The position numbers and the translations under genes are program-made. 46,731 bases of DNA from Methanomethylovorans sp. PtaU1.Bin093 (GTDB lineage Archaea; Halobacteriota; Methanosarcinia; Methanosarcinales; Methanosarcinaceae): contig NZ_MVQX01000039.1 of NCBI RefSeq assembly GCF_002067275.1, positions 1 to 46,731 of the forward strand, in the 5' to 3' direction. Of this stretch, positions 27,732 to 35,834 are shown one piece after another. The notes beneath the pieces are model-generated. The model was given only the letters and a program-made list of their open reading frames with translations, was not told the DNA's origin and did not search any database. How positions within the stretch are numbered: position 1 is the first letter of the stretch; each line of letters starts with the position of its first letter.

Positions 27732-28340
27732 CTAATCGTAATAGCCTTCTTCTTCTTTGCAGTCTTCACAGAGCATAAGCCCGTTCATCAGGGTAAGATC
27801 TGTATATGCACCGCATCTCTGGCATATTCCTCTTTCTATCCCTGATTCTTCCACAAAATTACTCTCGTCCCGATGCAGCTCTATCAGACTTTCAAGAATA
27901 GTGTTGAGACCAGGTGATATTGTAAGTATATCCCTGTCTGTGATGATACCCACCATTCTATCACCATCTATCACTGCAAGCCTGCGGATGTTGCATCTGG
28001 TCATCTGTTCTGCAGCTTCTATGACGTTTGTTGATGGTTTTGTCGCTATGATGGGAGAAGACATGATCTTACCTGCCACAACTGTACTTGGCACCATATT
28101 ATTGACCACCACTTTGCTGATGATGTCTGCCTCTGTTATTATTCCCACAGGATCATCATCTTCAGTGATGATCACACTGCCTACTTTCTGGCGGATCATC
28201 TCACGGGCAATTTCAAGAACACTAGAATTGATATTTGCAACGACTACATTGCTGGTCATTACTTCCCGGACTGACATCTCCTTACGGATCTCATTAATAG
28301 ATGCGTCAGTTTCAAGGTCCCATTGCGCACCCAAAACCAT
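27732..28340 (-). CDS. Two-CBS-motif protein with C-terminal zinc ribbon (array gene 1)
   Basis: This 202-residue protein has one Bateman pair (VGSVIITEDDDPVGIITEAD; IRRLAVIDGDRMVGIITDRD) and then a zinc-ribbon-like tail C173-x2-C176 (CQRCG) and C191-x2-C194 (CEDC). Zinc-ribbon CBS proteins are known in archaea. The ribbon could bind nucleic acid or a protein. It is first of the five-gene array. Its stop is TAG, which is rare here; 14 sense codons later comes a TGA overlapping the next start. Confidence 0.87.
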   Translation of the reverse strand: MVLGAQWDLETDASINEIRKEMSVREVMTSNVVVANINSSVLEIAREMIRQKVGSVIITEDDDPVGIITEADIISKVVVNNMVPSTVVAGKIMSSPIIATKPSTNVIEAAEQMTRCNIRRLAVIDGDRMVGIITDRDILTISPGLNTILESLIELHRDESNFVEESGIERGICQRCGAYTDLTLMNGLMLCEDCKEEEGYYD

Positions 28341-28478
28341 TGCATAACACGCTCCTGTTATTTTTAAGGAAAGCGATTGCCCACAAATAAATGTTATTAT
28401 TTATTGTATATATAGGTGTTCGTAGAATATATATTAAAAGAATAGTGGCAGGAATGTTTACTGCATTTCTAAATTTCA

Positions 28479-29606
28479 TCAGGGGTTGATGATTATCCGT
28501 GTCCGGTTCCCTGCACTGAGTTCAACGTCTTCATTAAAACCTGATTTTGCATAAGCATCTATGATCTGTACAGGTGTAGCGATATCAAGTTCATCTACCA
28601 GCAATGCGTGGTCAGCCCACAAGGCCACTCTGATCCTGCCTGTGTCATCGGAAACATATATATTTGAGACCATGTTGACCGTACCATCGTCCCTGTTGAA
28701 CTCCCTTATTTCTCCCAATCCTGACACAGAACCCTGTATGGAATAAGATTCTCCAGGTACGATATCTGAGATTGGTGTGAAGTTTTCCTGATACTTTACA
28801 GATGTTTCGCTTTTATTTACAAAACTATTGTTACCTATCTGTATCTCTATCTGCTGGTTGAAGTTGTTTTGTCGTGCATAACCGTTTATAATCTCAACAG
28901 AATCCCCAGTGCGGAGTTCTGTCATTTTATCTGTCTTTTCATCCCACAATGTTATCCTTATCTTGCCGGTATCATCACCAATCATTATATTTCCTACACG
29001 TCCTTCAGATCCATCCTTCTTTTTAAAAGTGCGGACATCGGAAATATCAAGTAACCTTCCTACAACGTTAATGCCTCCCATACCTTCTTTTATTTCTGAG
29101 ATTTTTGTTGAAGGATGTTTCACTTGTACTTCTTCTTCAATTATTGCCAACACTCCATTGTTACCAATGTTAACTTCAACTCCTGAATACCCTTCTTTAA
29201 CATAACCACCTATCTTCAAATTTTGGCCAATTTGAATAGTATTATCATTTACCAGGTCTGCCTTCTCATCCCATAGTGTTATCCTTATACTTCCTGTATC
29301 ATCGGCAACAATTAGATTTCCGACCCTTCCTGTGGTACCATCGCCGCGTGTGAATTCTTTTGTTGGGGAAACAGAAATAACCTTTGCAATGAAATTAACA
29401 TTTCCACTGTCACTTTTTATATTTCGAATTTTCTGTGATGAATTCTCAATTACATTTACTCCTAGGCTGTTTGCTACAAGAGCAGCAGCTGTTTTTTCAT
29501 CACATAGATCTCCCAAATGTACTAATTTTTCATGGACTAATTCAATAAACTCTTCCTTGCTGATTTGCCTACAAACTTTAGAGTAGATTTCGTCTATCCC
29601 ATTCAT
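28479..29606 (-). CDS. rpa: Replication protein A (three OB folds)
   Basis: This 375-residue single-stranded DNA-binding protein has an N-terminal ~60-residue helical segment and three OB folds at about 66-165, 170-265 and 275-375. Each carries a near-repeat of RVGNLIVADDTGSIRITLW. Positions DDTG and LWDEK recur, showing internal duplication. There is no zinc finger, unlike RPA2/RPA3 of Methanosarcina. It binds ssDNA in replication and repair. It is leftward and 138 bases upstream of the CBS array, so it may share or adjoin its promoter. Confidence 0.92.
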   Translation of the reverse strand: MNGIDEIYSKVCRQISKEEFIELVHEKLVHLGDLCDEKTAAALVANSLGVNVIENSSQKIRNIKSDSGNVNFIAKVISVSPTKEFTRGDGTTGRVGNLIVADDTGSIRITLWDEKADLVNDNTIQIGQNLKIGGYVKEGYSGVEVNIGNNGVLAIIEEEVQVKHPSTKISEIKEGMGGINVVGRLLDISDVRTFKKKDGSEGRVGNIMIGDDTGKIRITLWDEKTDKMTELRTGDSVEIINGYARQNNFNQQIEIQIGNNSFVNKSETSVKYQENFTPISDIVPGESYSIQGSVSGLGEIREFNRDDGTVNMVSNIYVSDDTGRIRVALWADHALLVDELDIATPVQIIDAYAKSGFNEDVELSAGNRTRIIINP

Positions 29607-29780
29607 GATAATCCCCAGAAATATATTATTATTGGGAGCATTTGCCCCTAAGTTAATCTCTCTGCTTTGTGTAACCTGATAGTATGAGTATGTATTAAAT
29701 CTGACGAAACTATTATCATAGCTCCCTTTTGTTTCGATAACATATATTAACGATTAATTACATCTCAAGACCGATACATC

Positions 29781-30416
29781 ATGATCCGTAAATGCAATGA
29801 GCATGGATATTTCAGAGGTGAGACATGCCCGGCATGCGGTGTGGAAGGCCGGTACGTCCTTGATGATGACCGCGAAGAGCGCTTGGGAAAATTCGTTTCC
29901 GGAGCATTGAGGCATTTCCCTGAAGATGTGGGTCTTAAAATGGACCACCATGGCTGGGTTAGCCTGGGGCATCTTCTGGATGTTCTGAGCGAGCGCTATA
30001 GGTGGGGCACCAAGGAAAGGCTCATTGCCCTTGTCAGTTCTGATAAAAAGCATAGATATGAGATAGATGGCAAACACATAAGGGCAAAGTACGGTCATTC
30101 TGTAGACGTGGAGCTTGAGTCAGATTATCCTGAAAATGAGCTTCCTTCACTTTATTATGGTGTCAGCCAGGAAGAGGTCGATATGCTGCTGGAAAGTGGC
30201 ATCACGCCTATCAGGCAAACCTATGTGCATCTTAGCACATCTTATGAAAGGGCTGTGGAGGCTGCACTTGTACATACGGATAATCCTGTGATACTTGAGA
30301 TAGACGCTGATTCTGCCCAAAACGACGGCATCATGGTCATTACTGCCAATGAGGACATCGCCCTTGCAAGATCTATTCCGGCTGAGTACTTGAGCATAGT
30401 TGAGAATGGGAACTGA
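29781..30416 (+). CDS. kptA: RNA 2'-phosphotransferase (KptA/Tpt1) with N-terminal zinc knuckle
   Basis: This 211-residue enzyme transfers an RNA 2'-phosphate to NAD+. The core residues are R44-H45 (GALRHFP), R101 (IRAKYGHS) and R145 with YVHLS. Before the fold lies C5-x2-H8 and C16-x2-C19 (CPAC), a probable zinc knuckle. The usual YHGT-like segment reads LYYGVS (124-129). In archaea the native source of 2'-phosphate is unclear, since RtcB ligation leaves none. It is divergent from RPA and convergent with RtcA. Confidence 0.88.
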   Translation: MIRKCNEHGYFRGETCPACGVEGRYVLDDDREERLGKFVSGALRHFPEDVGLKMDHHGWVSLGHLLDVLSERYRWGTKERLIALVSSDKKHRYEIDGKHIRAKYGHSVDVELESDYPENELPSLYYGVSQEEVDMLLESGITPIRQTYVHLSTSYERAVEAALVHTDNPVILEIDADSAQNDGIMVITANEDIALARSIPAEYLSIVENGN

Positions 30417-30436
30417 TCTGGCAAGTTTCTTTCCTC

Positions 30437-31432
30437 TCATTTTATCGAGACCTCAGTAAGTTCCTTCTTTTCTCTTATCTCGAACTCTACTCCCAAAAAC
30501 AGTTCAGTTATATGCATATTTGTCAGTGTGTGTTCTGAGATCTCGAAGGTGGTGAAAGACCCACTTCCTGCAAGACCCATATAGGTGATAAGCTGGTCTG
30601 CCAGATAAGGGTCTACCGAGGCCCCGGAATCGAGGTGTCGTGTCATCTGCTCCGCAGCCATCTCTCCAACCTTTTCAGCAGGAAGACCTTTCTTTCCAAG
30701 ATGACTGGCACCACTATACTCGCTCCACAATGTGATCCCGCTTCCTGTTGAAAGTTCATTTTTAGCGCATACAGCTATATCACTTTTTATTCCCCTGTTC
30801 TCCAGCACTCTTTTAGCCGCCAGGGCCTGACGCTGTGCTATATGTTCAGGAAGTTTTGATGAGTGTGATATTCCCTTAATGTTCTCTTCTTTTCTTTCAA
30901 ATTCGAACCCATGCAGCCTTGCCGGTTCAAAGAACGCACATACCTTTCCTCCCCCTTCAGGATAGTATCCTCTTTTCAGAACTTCTATGTTACAGTGATA
31001 TCCCATTTGTACAAGCGCTTTACACGTCACATTATTGAGATAATCGATCGTTGGGGACCATGCCACATCAGTTCCACCGGTGATCTCAAGTGCTATCCTT
31101 CCACCGGCATATGCTGTCATTGGCATAATGCATTGAAGCAGCAGGGAGATGCTCCCCGCGGTTCCAATGTCCACTGTATATGCAGCCCCCTTTATTTCCA
31201 TTGGAGAATAGGTGATCTCCTGAGAACCTATATACAGTCCTGAGACATCAGCATCACAGAGCTTTGCAGCAGTTGCTATGGCTTTCATATGCTGGGCCTT
31301 AAGCCCGGGTTGGGGTCGATGCGATCTAATATTAAATATCCTTACATCGGTTGATGTAATGCTTGCCAAAGCAATAGCTGTCCTCAGTATCTGTCCTCCA
31401 CCTTCTCCGTAAGAACCATCGATCTCTATCAT
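30437..31432 (-). CDS. rtcA: RNA 3'-terminal phosphate cyclase
   Basis: This protein has about 331 residues from MIEIDGSYGEGGGQILRTA. The frame extends 30 codons further, but the flavoprotein stop overlaps this ATG (ATGA) and AAAGGTGC precedes it. The chain has the RtcA signature (GSYGEGGGQILRT), GAAYTVDIGTAGS and the late EHTLTN with the conserved catalytic-type His. It makes 2',3'-cyclic phosphate ends using ATP. It is translationally coupled to the CoA-disulfide-reductase-like gene and convergent with kptA. Confidence 0.93.
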   Translation of the reverse strand: MIEIDGSYGEGGGQILRTAIALASITSTDVRIFNIRSHRPQPGLKAQHMKAIATAAKLCDADVSGLYIGSQEITYSPMEIKGAAYTVDIGTAGSISLLLQCIMPMTAYAGGRIALEITGGTDVAWSPTIDYLNNVTCKALVQMGYHCNIEVLKRGYYPEGGGKVCAFFEPARLHGFEFERKEENIKGISHSSKLPEHIAQRQALAAKRVLENRGIKSDIAVCAKNELSTGSGITLWSEYSGASHLGKKGLPAEKVGEMAAEQMTRHLDSGASVDPYLADQLITYMGLAGSGSFTTFEISEHTLTNMHITELFLGVEFEIREKKELTEVSIK

Positions 31433-32805
31433 CGTGCACCTTTTTTTGGCATTTTCCTGTGTGCACCTTTGACAGCAAAAAGCAAAGGGTCCTGGAGTGT
31501 GGAAACAGCAGGAGAGTAGCAAGTTTCCATCTCAAGCAGTTCATCTATGGTTTGTTTTCTCTTTATTGCCAGAGATAGACCGTCAATGCGCTCCTTAGTA
31601 CCGGTTGTTGAAATTATCTGAGCACCGATCAGGCATCTGTCATGGAACAGGACCTTTATGAATATCTTGCCTGCACCAGGGAAATACTCTGCACGTGTGG
31701 AACCTGTAGCTATACCACTGATAACTTTCATTCCTTGCTTTTCAGCTTCTGCGGTCGTAATTCCCACCGAACCTATCTGAAGGTCTCCGATCACTGCTAC
31801 CCAGGGATTCACCACAGGGCCAAAACATGTGTCCTTGCCTTCCAGATTGTCGGTTATCACTCCTGCCATTCTGCGCGCTGTGCTTGCCAGATGGCTAAGC
31901 ATGGGTTTGCCGGTGACAAAATTGTATATCTGGGTGCATTCTCCTCCGGAGAACACATCCTCAATGGCATTTCCATTTCTCATGACTTGAAGCCTGTCGT
32001 TTGTGAGTATTCCCCCTGTGGGTCCAATATCTATTCCAGCCTCTGCTGCAAGGGCCGAATCAGGGGTCACGCCAACTGAGATCAATACTGCATCTGCAGG
32101 TATCTCTATTTCATTCACTGTTACTGATGTGACACTATCTTCACCATTGATGGATGTAGGGGTATGTCCCGTCAGTACCTGAACTCCTTCCTTTTCCAGG
32201 TATGATATTACTGTTTCTGCCATATCAGGGTCAAGGCTGGATGAAAGGATCGTATTGCTCCTGTTCAGTAACGAAGTTCTGATCCCACTACGTGCGGTAG
32301 CTATGGCAACCTCGGCACCGATGGAACCGGCGCCTATTATCACAAGGTCTTTTGCAGAGTCCAGAACTTTGCCTATCTGGGTGCCGTCAGATAGTGTACG
32401 CAGGGTGAACACATTCTTCAGAGATGTGCTATTTTCTATATGTTCAGGTATAGATGGTGTGCTTCCTGTAGCTATCACAAGCTTGTCAAAGGCCAGTTGT
32501 TCCTTCCCGATCCTTATTGACCTGTTGTCAAGGTCAATAGAGTCTACCCGGGTATCGAGCCTTACTTTGATGCCCATCTCTTTGAAGAACTCAGGTCCTT
32601 TAACTATTAATTGTTCAAAGTTAGGCACATCACCTGAAAAAACGTAAGGTATGCCGCATTGACTGTAAGATGCATGTTTATCAGTGGATATCACCGTTAC
32701 ATCATGACTGGTGTGTCTTGTGGCTCCGGTGGACACAGCCATACCGACCGCACCCCCGCCAATGATCAAGAGTTTTTTACCTGGTGTTTCTCCTCTTTTT
32801 ACCAT
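31429..32805 (-). CDS. CoA-disulfide reductase/NADH oxidase-like flavoprotein
   Basis: This 458-residue pyridine nucleotide-disulfide oxidoreductase has an FAD site GGGAVG (16-21), a single redox Cys C50 in YSQCGIPY and an NAD(P) site GAGSIG. The one-cysteine active site is typical of CoA-disulfide reductase and related thiol or persulfide reductases. In anaerobic archaea such enzymes handle CoA or low-molecular-weight disulfides, or sulfur; the substrate is not settled. Its stop overlaps the RtcA start. Confidence 0.87.
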   Translation of the reverse strand: MVKRGETPGKKLLIIGGGAVGMAVSTGATRHTSHDVTVISTDKHASYSQCGIPYVFSGDVPNFEQLIVKGPEFFKEMGIKVRLDTRVDSIDLDNRSIRIGKEQLAFDKLVIATGSTPSIPEHIENSTSLKNVFTLRTLSDGTQIGKVLDSAKDLVIIGAGSIGAEVAIATARSGIRTSLLNRSNTILSSSLDPDMAETVISYLEKEGVQVLTGHTPTSINGEDSVTSVTVNEIEIPADAVLISVGVTPDSALAAEAGIDIGPTGGILTNDRLQVMRNGNAIEDVFSGGECTQIYNFVTGKPMLSHLASTARRMAGVITDNLEGKDTCFGPVVNPWVAVIGDLQIGSVGITTAEAEKQGMKVISGIATGSTRAEYFPGAGKIFIKVLFHDRCLIGAQIISTTGTKERIDGLSLAIKRKQTIDELLEMETCYSPAVSTLQDPLLFAVKGAHRKMPKKGAR

Positions 32806-33434
32806 GTATTAGAACTCTGCGCTCTCTATATTTAGTTCATTCGTTAGCCTGTTTCTCTTTTCAAAGGGAGTTGAGCATCTTTGTAAACCCACAAGTTTAT
32901 TATATATCATACGGATATTACCTATTGTAATCATTACTTATATGGCTACATCAACTTGAAATTGATCTAGAATCATTGAGGATACCCATGGGACATGGGT
33001 ATTCTGATCACGCAAAAATAGTTTATCATCATCTAATTTACAATAATCAGGAAATAAGTTGGAATTCACGTTTGATTATTAGCATCAAGCATCCCATTTG
33101 ATATGGATTGCCAAAGGGAATGGCGGTAAGGGTATTTAATGTACTGGTGATATTGGGTATACCAATTGAACGTTAGTTACCCTCATAGTGCTGTAGACGT
33201 GTGTTCAAGACATGGGCATATGTAATGCTGAATTACGTGTGGCACGTCGGAAAAAACGAACAGAGTTGAGATAGGGTTCAGCAGAATGCTACTGTTGAAG
33301 TGACCTAAAAACGGTATCAGGTCCTTTGCGCCTGGGCTTTGTAAGTCACTTGTTAGACTGTTTTTGCAAGATGAACAAGCTATGTGCCATAGATAATAGC
33401 ATAAAATCAGCATAAATAATGTGGAGATTCATAT
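32806..33434. other. Long intergenic region upstream of dnaG, no gene recognised
   Basis: This stretch is about 630 bases. It holds a perfect hairpin (32982-33002), several TATA-like runs and the GGAG ribosome site of dnaG. A 76-codon minus-strand frame (33183-33413) is low in protein character and I do not call it. The part 33180-33420 is less AT-rich than other gaps, with local pairings such as GACGTG/CACGTC, so an untranslated RNA cannot be ruled out. Confidence 0.4.
32982..33002. repeat. Perfect 9-bp inverted repeat (hairpin)
   Basis: ATACCCATG, loop GGA, then CATGGGTAT. The arms match exactly. No T run follows on either strand, so it is not an ordinary terminator; it may be an operator or an RNA hairpin in a leader. 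Confidence 0.6.
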
Positions 33435-34763
33435 ATGCAAAATGCAGATACTACCAAGTATATCATTCATTCAAAGATCAGCGCAGATGGTATTATTGAA
33501 CGCCCCGATATCGTAGGTGCCATTTTCGGACAGACAGAGGGCCTGCTCGGATCGGACCTGGATCTGCGGGACCTTCAGAAAACAGGACGTATCGGTAGGA
33601 TAGAGGTCCTTGTCAGTGCTAAGGGTGGCAAATCCAAGGGTACTATTCTGGTGCCTTCCAGTCTGGACAAGGTGGAAACATCCATTCTGGCCGCATCTCT
33701 GGAAACCATCGACAGGGTCGGACCATGCAGCGCCAAGATCGAAATAACAAATATAGAAGATGTGCGGGCCACAAAGAGGAAGCAGATCATAGAACGTGCA
33801 AAGTTCATTCTCACTGGCATGTTCGATGTCAATGTGCCGGAATCTCAGGAAATAGCCGAAGAGGTCCGGCAGTCCGTACGTGTGGAAGAAATGCAGTATT
33901 TTGGGAAGAACAAGATCCCATGTGGTCCGGCAGTATTTGATTCAGATGCTATAGTCGTTCTAGAGGGTCGTGCAGATGTGCTGAACCTTCTAAGGTATGG
34001 TATCAAGAACACTATTTGCGTAGGTGGTACCAATGTGCCTCCTGAGGTTGCAGAACTAACAAAGAAAAAGGAAACTGTGACCGCCTTTACAGATGGTGAC
34101 CGTGGAGGAGAACTGATCATAAAGGAGCTTCTACAGGTAGCTAACATTGATTACATTGCCCGTGCCCCCGATGGCAAGAGTGTAGAGGATCTTGTACAGA
34201 AGGAAATAGTCAGGGCTCTAAGGCAGAAGATACCAGTAGAACAGGTAATGGATAAGTATTCTTTGAAGGATTCGGATTCCATGAAGGCTCCGGTAGTTCA
34301 GAGGGTGCCAAAACCAAAAGAAAGAAGACCTGTTGAGATCCCAAGGGTTGCTGCCCCGGCTAAGTTGAAGAAACGCCCGATCAAGCCACGTGAATTCTCT
34401 CAGGAACCTGTAGAGGTCGAGGTACCTTCGGAGGAAGTACAGAAAGTTGAGGAGCCGGTCGTTAAACTCTCGCCAGCTTCAAAAAAGTTCAAGTCGCACG
34501 CAGATGAGCTCATGGGCACTTTTGGTGCTCGTTTCCTTGATGCCGGCAATAATGTGATTGGTGAGACTGCGGTGCGTGATCTTGTCAATAACCTTAAGAA
34601 CTACAATGGTGATGTCAAAAGTGTTGTCTTTGATGGTGTTATAACCCAGAGGATCCTTGACATTGCTGAGAACAAGGGTATTGAAAACCTTGTTGGCGCC
34701 AAGATAGGAAGTATCACTAAAAGACCAGCTTCAGTGAAAATATTGACCGTTAAAGACCTTTAG
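33435..34763 (+). CDS. dnaG: Archaeal DnaG primase
   Basis: This 442-residue protein begins with the archaeal-DnaG-specific region ([20 protein letters not shown]). It then shows the TOPRIM domain with VVLEGRADV (catalytic-type Glu near 177) and TDGDRGG (Asp near 219). A Pro- and Lys-rich linker (about 285-350) leads to a C-terminal helical domain. In archaea DnaG also associates with the exosome. GGAG precedes the ATG. The stop is TAG, followed by T-rich terminator sequence. Confidence 0.95.
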   Translation: MQNADTTKYIIHSKISADGIIERPDIVGAIFGQTEGLLGSDLDLRDLQKTGRIGRIEVLVSAKGGKSKGTILVPSSLDKVETSILAASLETIDRVGPCSAKIEITNIEDVRATKRKQIIERAKFILTGMFDVNVPESQEIAEEVRQSVRVEEMQYFGKNKIPCGPAVFDSDAIVVLEGRADVLNLLRYGIKNTICVGGTNVPPEVAELTKKKETVTAFTDGDRGGELIIKELLQVANIDYIARAPDGKSVEDLVQKEIVRALRQKIPVEQVMDKYSLKDSDSMKAPVVQRVPKPKERRPVEIPRVAAPAKLKKRPIKPREFSQEPVEVEVPSEEVQKVEEPVVKLSPASKKFKSHADELMGTFGARFLDAGNNVIGETAVRDLVNNLKNYNGDVKSVVFDGVITQRILDIAENKGIENLVGAKIGSITKRPASVKILTVKDL

Positions 34764-34776
34764 GTCTTGATGGTCA

Positions 34777-34820
34777 ATTTTTAATTCTTTAATACTTTCC
34801 TTTTTTATTTTTTATTATTT
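34777..34820 (+). terminator. T-rich terminator after dnaG
   Basis: Several T runs follow the dnaG stop (ATTTTTAATTCTTT, then TTTTTTATTTTTTATTATTT). This is a typical archaeal intrinsic terminator without a stem. Confidence 0.65.
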
Positions 34821-34986
34821 CAAAACGATATAAACACTTTATTTAGTTAACTTTTTATATTTGACTCAAGGACATATATTTCCGACAATAGCCTTTTATC
34901 GAAACCAATCGATTTATGTTCGTACATTAATTTCATCAGTGCACAATAGCACAATGTACACACAAAAAAAGGACATGTTGGTTGGT

Positions 34987-35274
34987 ATGCACAAAGACGA
35001 ATTGATCCAATTGCACACTTTAATGGCACAAATGAAAAGTTGTCTGGAAGAAAAGGGTTTTACAAACGAGTTCTCTGAATATGAATCTCTGGCAATAAGT
35101 CCGGTACATGTGCACCGGAGCAAGGCTGAGCATAAACTCGCCATCTTTGTACTGGGCAATAGCCTTGCATCTGTAATGTCCAAGGATGAGTTTTCAGGCT
35201 TTGGCAGGACATCCGAGAGAATGAAGGAACTTGCCACACGTATGCATCATAGCATCATGCAGGAAAACTTCTGA
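34987..35274 (+). CDS. UPF0058 family protein
   Basis: This 95-residue protein begins MHKDELIQLHTLMAQMK, the UPF0058 start. The frame runs 42 codons further upstream, but that part is unlike the family. In-frame starts at 34954 and 34975 remain possible. The rest is helical (SMKDEF-type charged segments and ATRMHHSIMQ). UPF0058 is an archaeal family of unknown role. A TATA-like TTTTTATATTTG lies about 130 bases upstream of this ATG. Confidence 0.85.
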   Translation: MHKDELIQLHTLMAQMKSCLEEKGFTNEFSEYESLAISPVHVHRSKAEHKLAIFVLGNSLASVMSKDEFSGFGRTSERMKELATRMHHSIMQENF

Positions 35275-35297
35275 AATTCAGTCCATTCAGAAAAAGT

Positions 35298-35819
35298 TCA
35301 CTCATCAAATTCTTCCGCGTCCCTCAGGGATATTCCTTCTATTTTTTCGGCAAAGAGATCCAAGTCATGGAACTTATATGAGGATAGTTTCATCTTCATT
35401 ATTATTCCATCCTCCCCATCCGAGTAGTACTCTTTTTCGATCCAGCAAGGAATGAACCCCATCTTAACATAAAGGTTCCTGGCCTTCATGTTATTGGCCC
35501 TTACTTCCAAAGTAGCATATTTCAAAAGGTTCGAATAGAACTCTTTGAACAATGCATCCAGAAGCATTGCTCCTATCCCCCTTCCCTGGAACTCTTCTCT
35601 CACGGCAAGGGAAAACACCCTTCCCTCATTTTCGTTCAGCCTGTATCCCACTATGAAGCCAACTATAAAGTCCAGGTATTCAGCCACAAGGAACATATCC
35701 CCATGCATTTCGTAGAAGTGCATGTATGCAAAGGGATTATGTTCCGCAAAAGCCTCCGATTCTATGCAAAGCACATCTTCAAAATCATCAGTTTTGAATT
35801 TCCTGATCCTTATGCTCAT
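35298..35819 (-). CDS. GNAT N-acetyltransferase, RimI-like
   Basis: This 173-residue GNAT protein shows the acetyl-CoA loop REEFQGRGIGAMLL and LEVRANNMKARNLYVKMGF, close to ribosomal S18/N-alpha acetyltransferases (RimI/Ard1 type). In archaea this group acetylates protein N-termini. It starts 15 bases after the arcS stop on the same strand, so it is likely transcribed from the arcS promoter. Confidence 0.88.
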   Translation of the reverse strand: MSIRIRKFKTDDFEDVLCIESEAFAEHNPFAYMHFYEMHGDMFLVAEYLDFIVGFIVGYRLNENEGRVFSLAVREEFQGRGIGAMLLDALFKEFYSNLLKYATLEVRANNMKARNLYVKMGFIPCWIEKEYYSDGEDGIIMKMKLSSYKFHDLDLFAEKIEGISLRDAEEFDE

Positions 35820-35834
35820 AATATCAATATCATG

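Noticed and set aside
33183..33413. 76-codon minus-strand frame upstream of dnaG
   Set aside because: Composition is not protein-like (Cys, Ser, Leu-rich without motifs), and no start signals are seen.
33180..33420. SRP RNA or RNase P RNA gene upstream of dnaG
   Set aside because: Conserved motifs of these RNAs (for example the SRP domain IV loop) are not visible.
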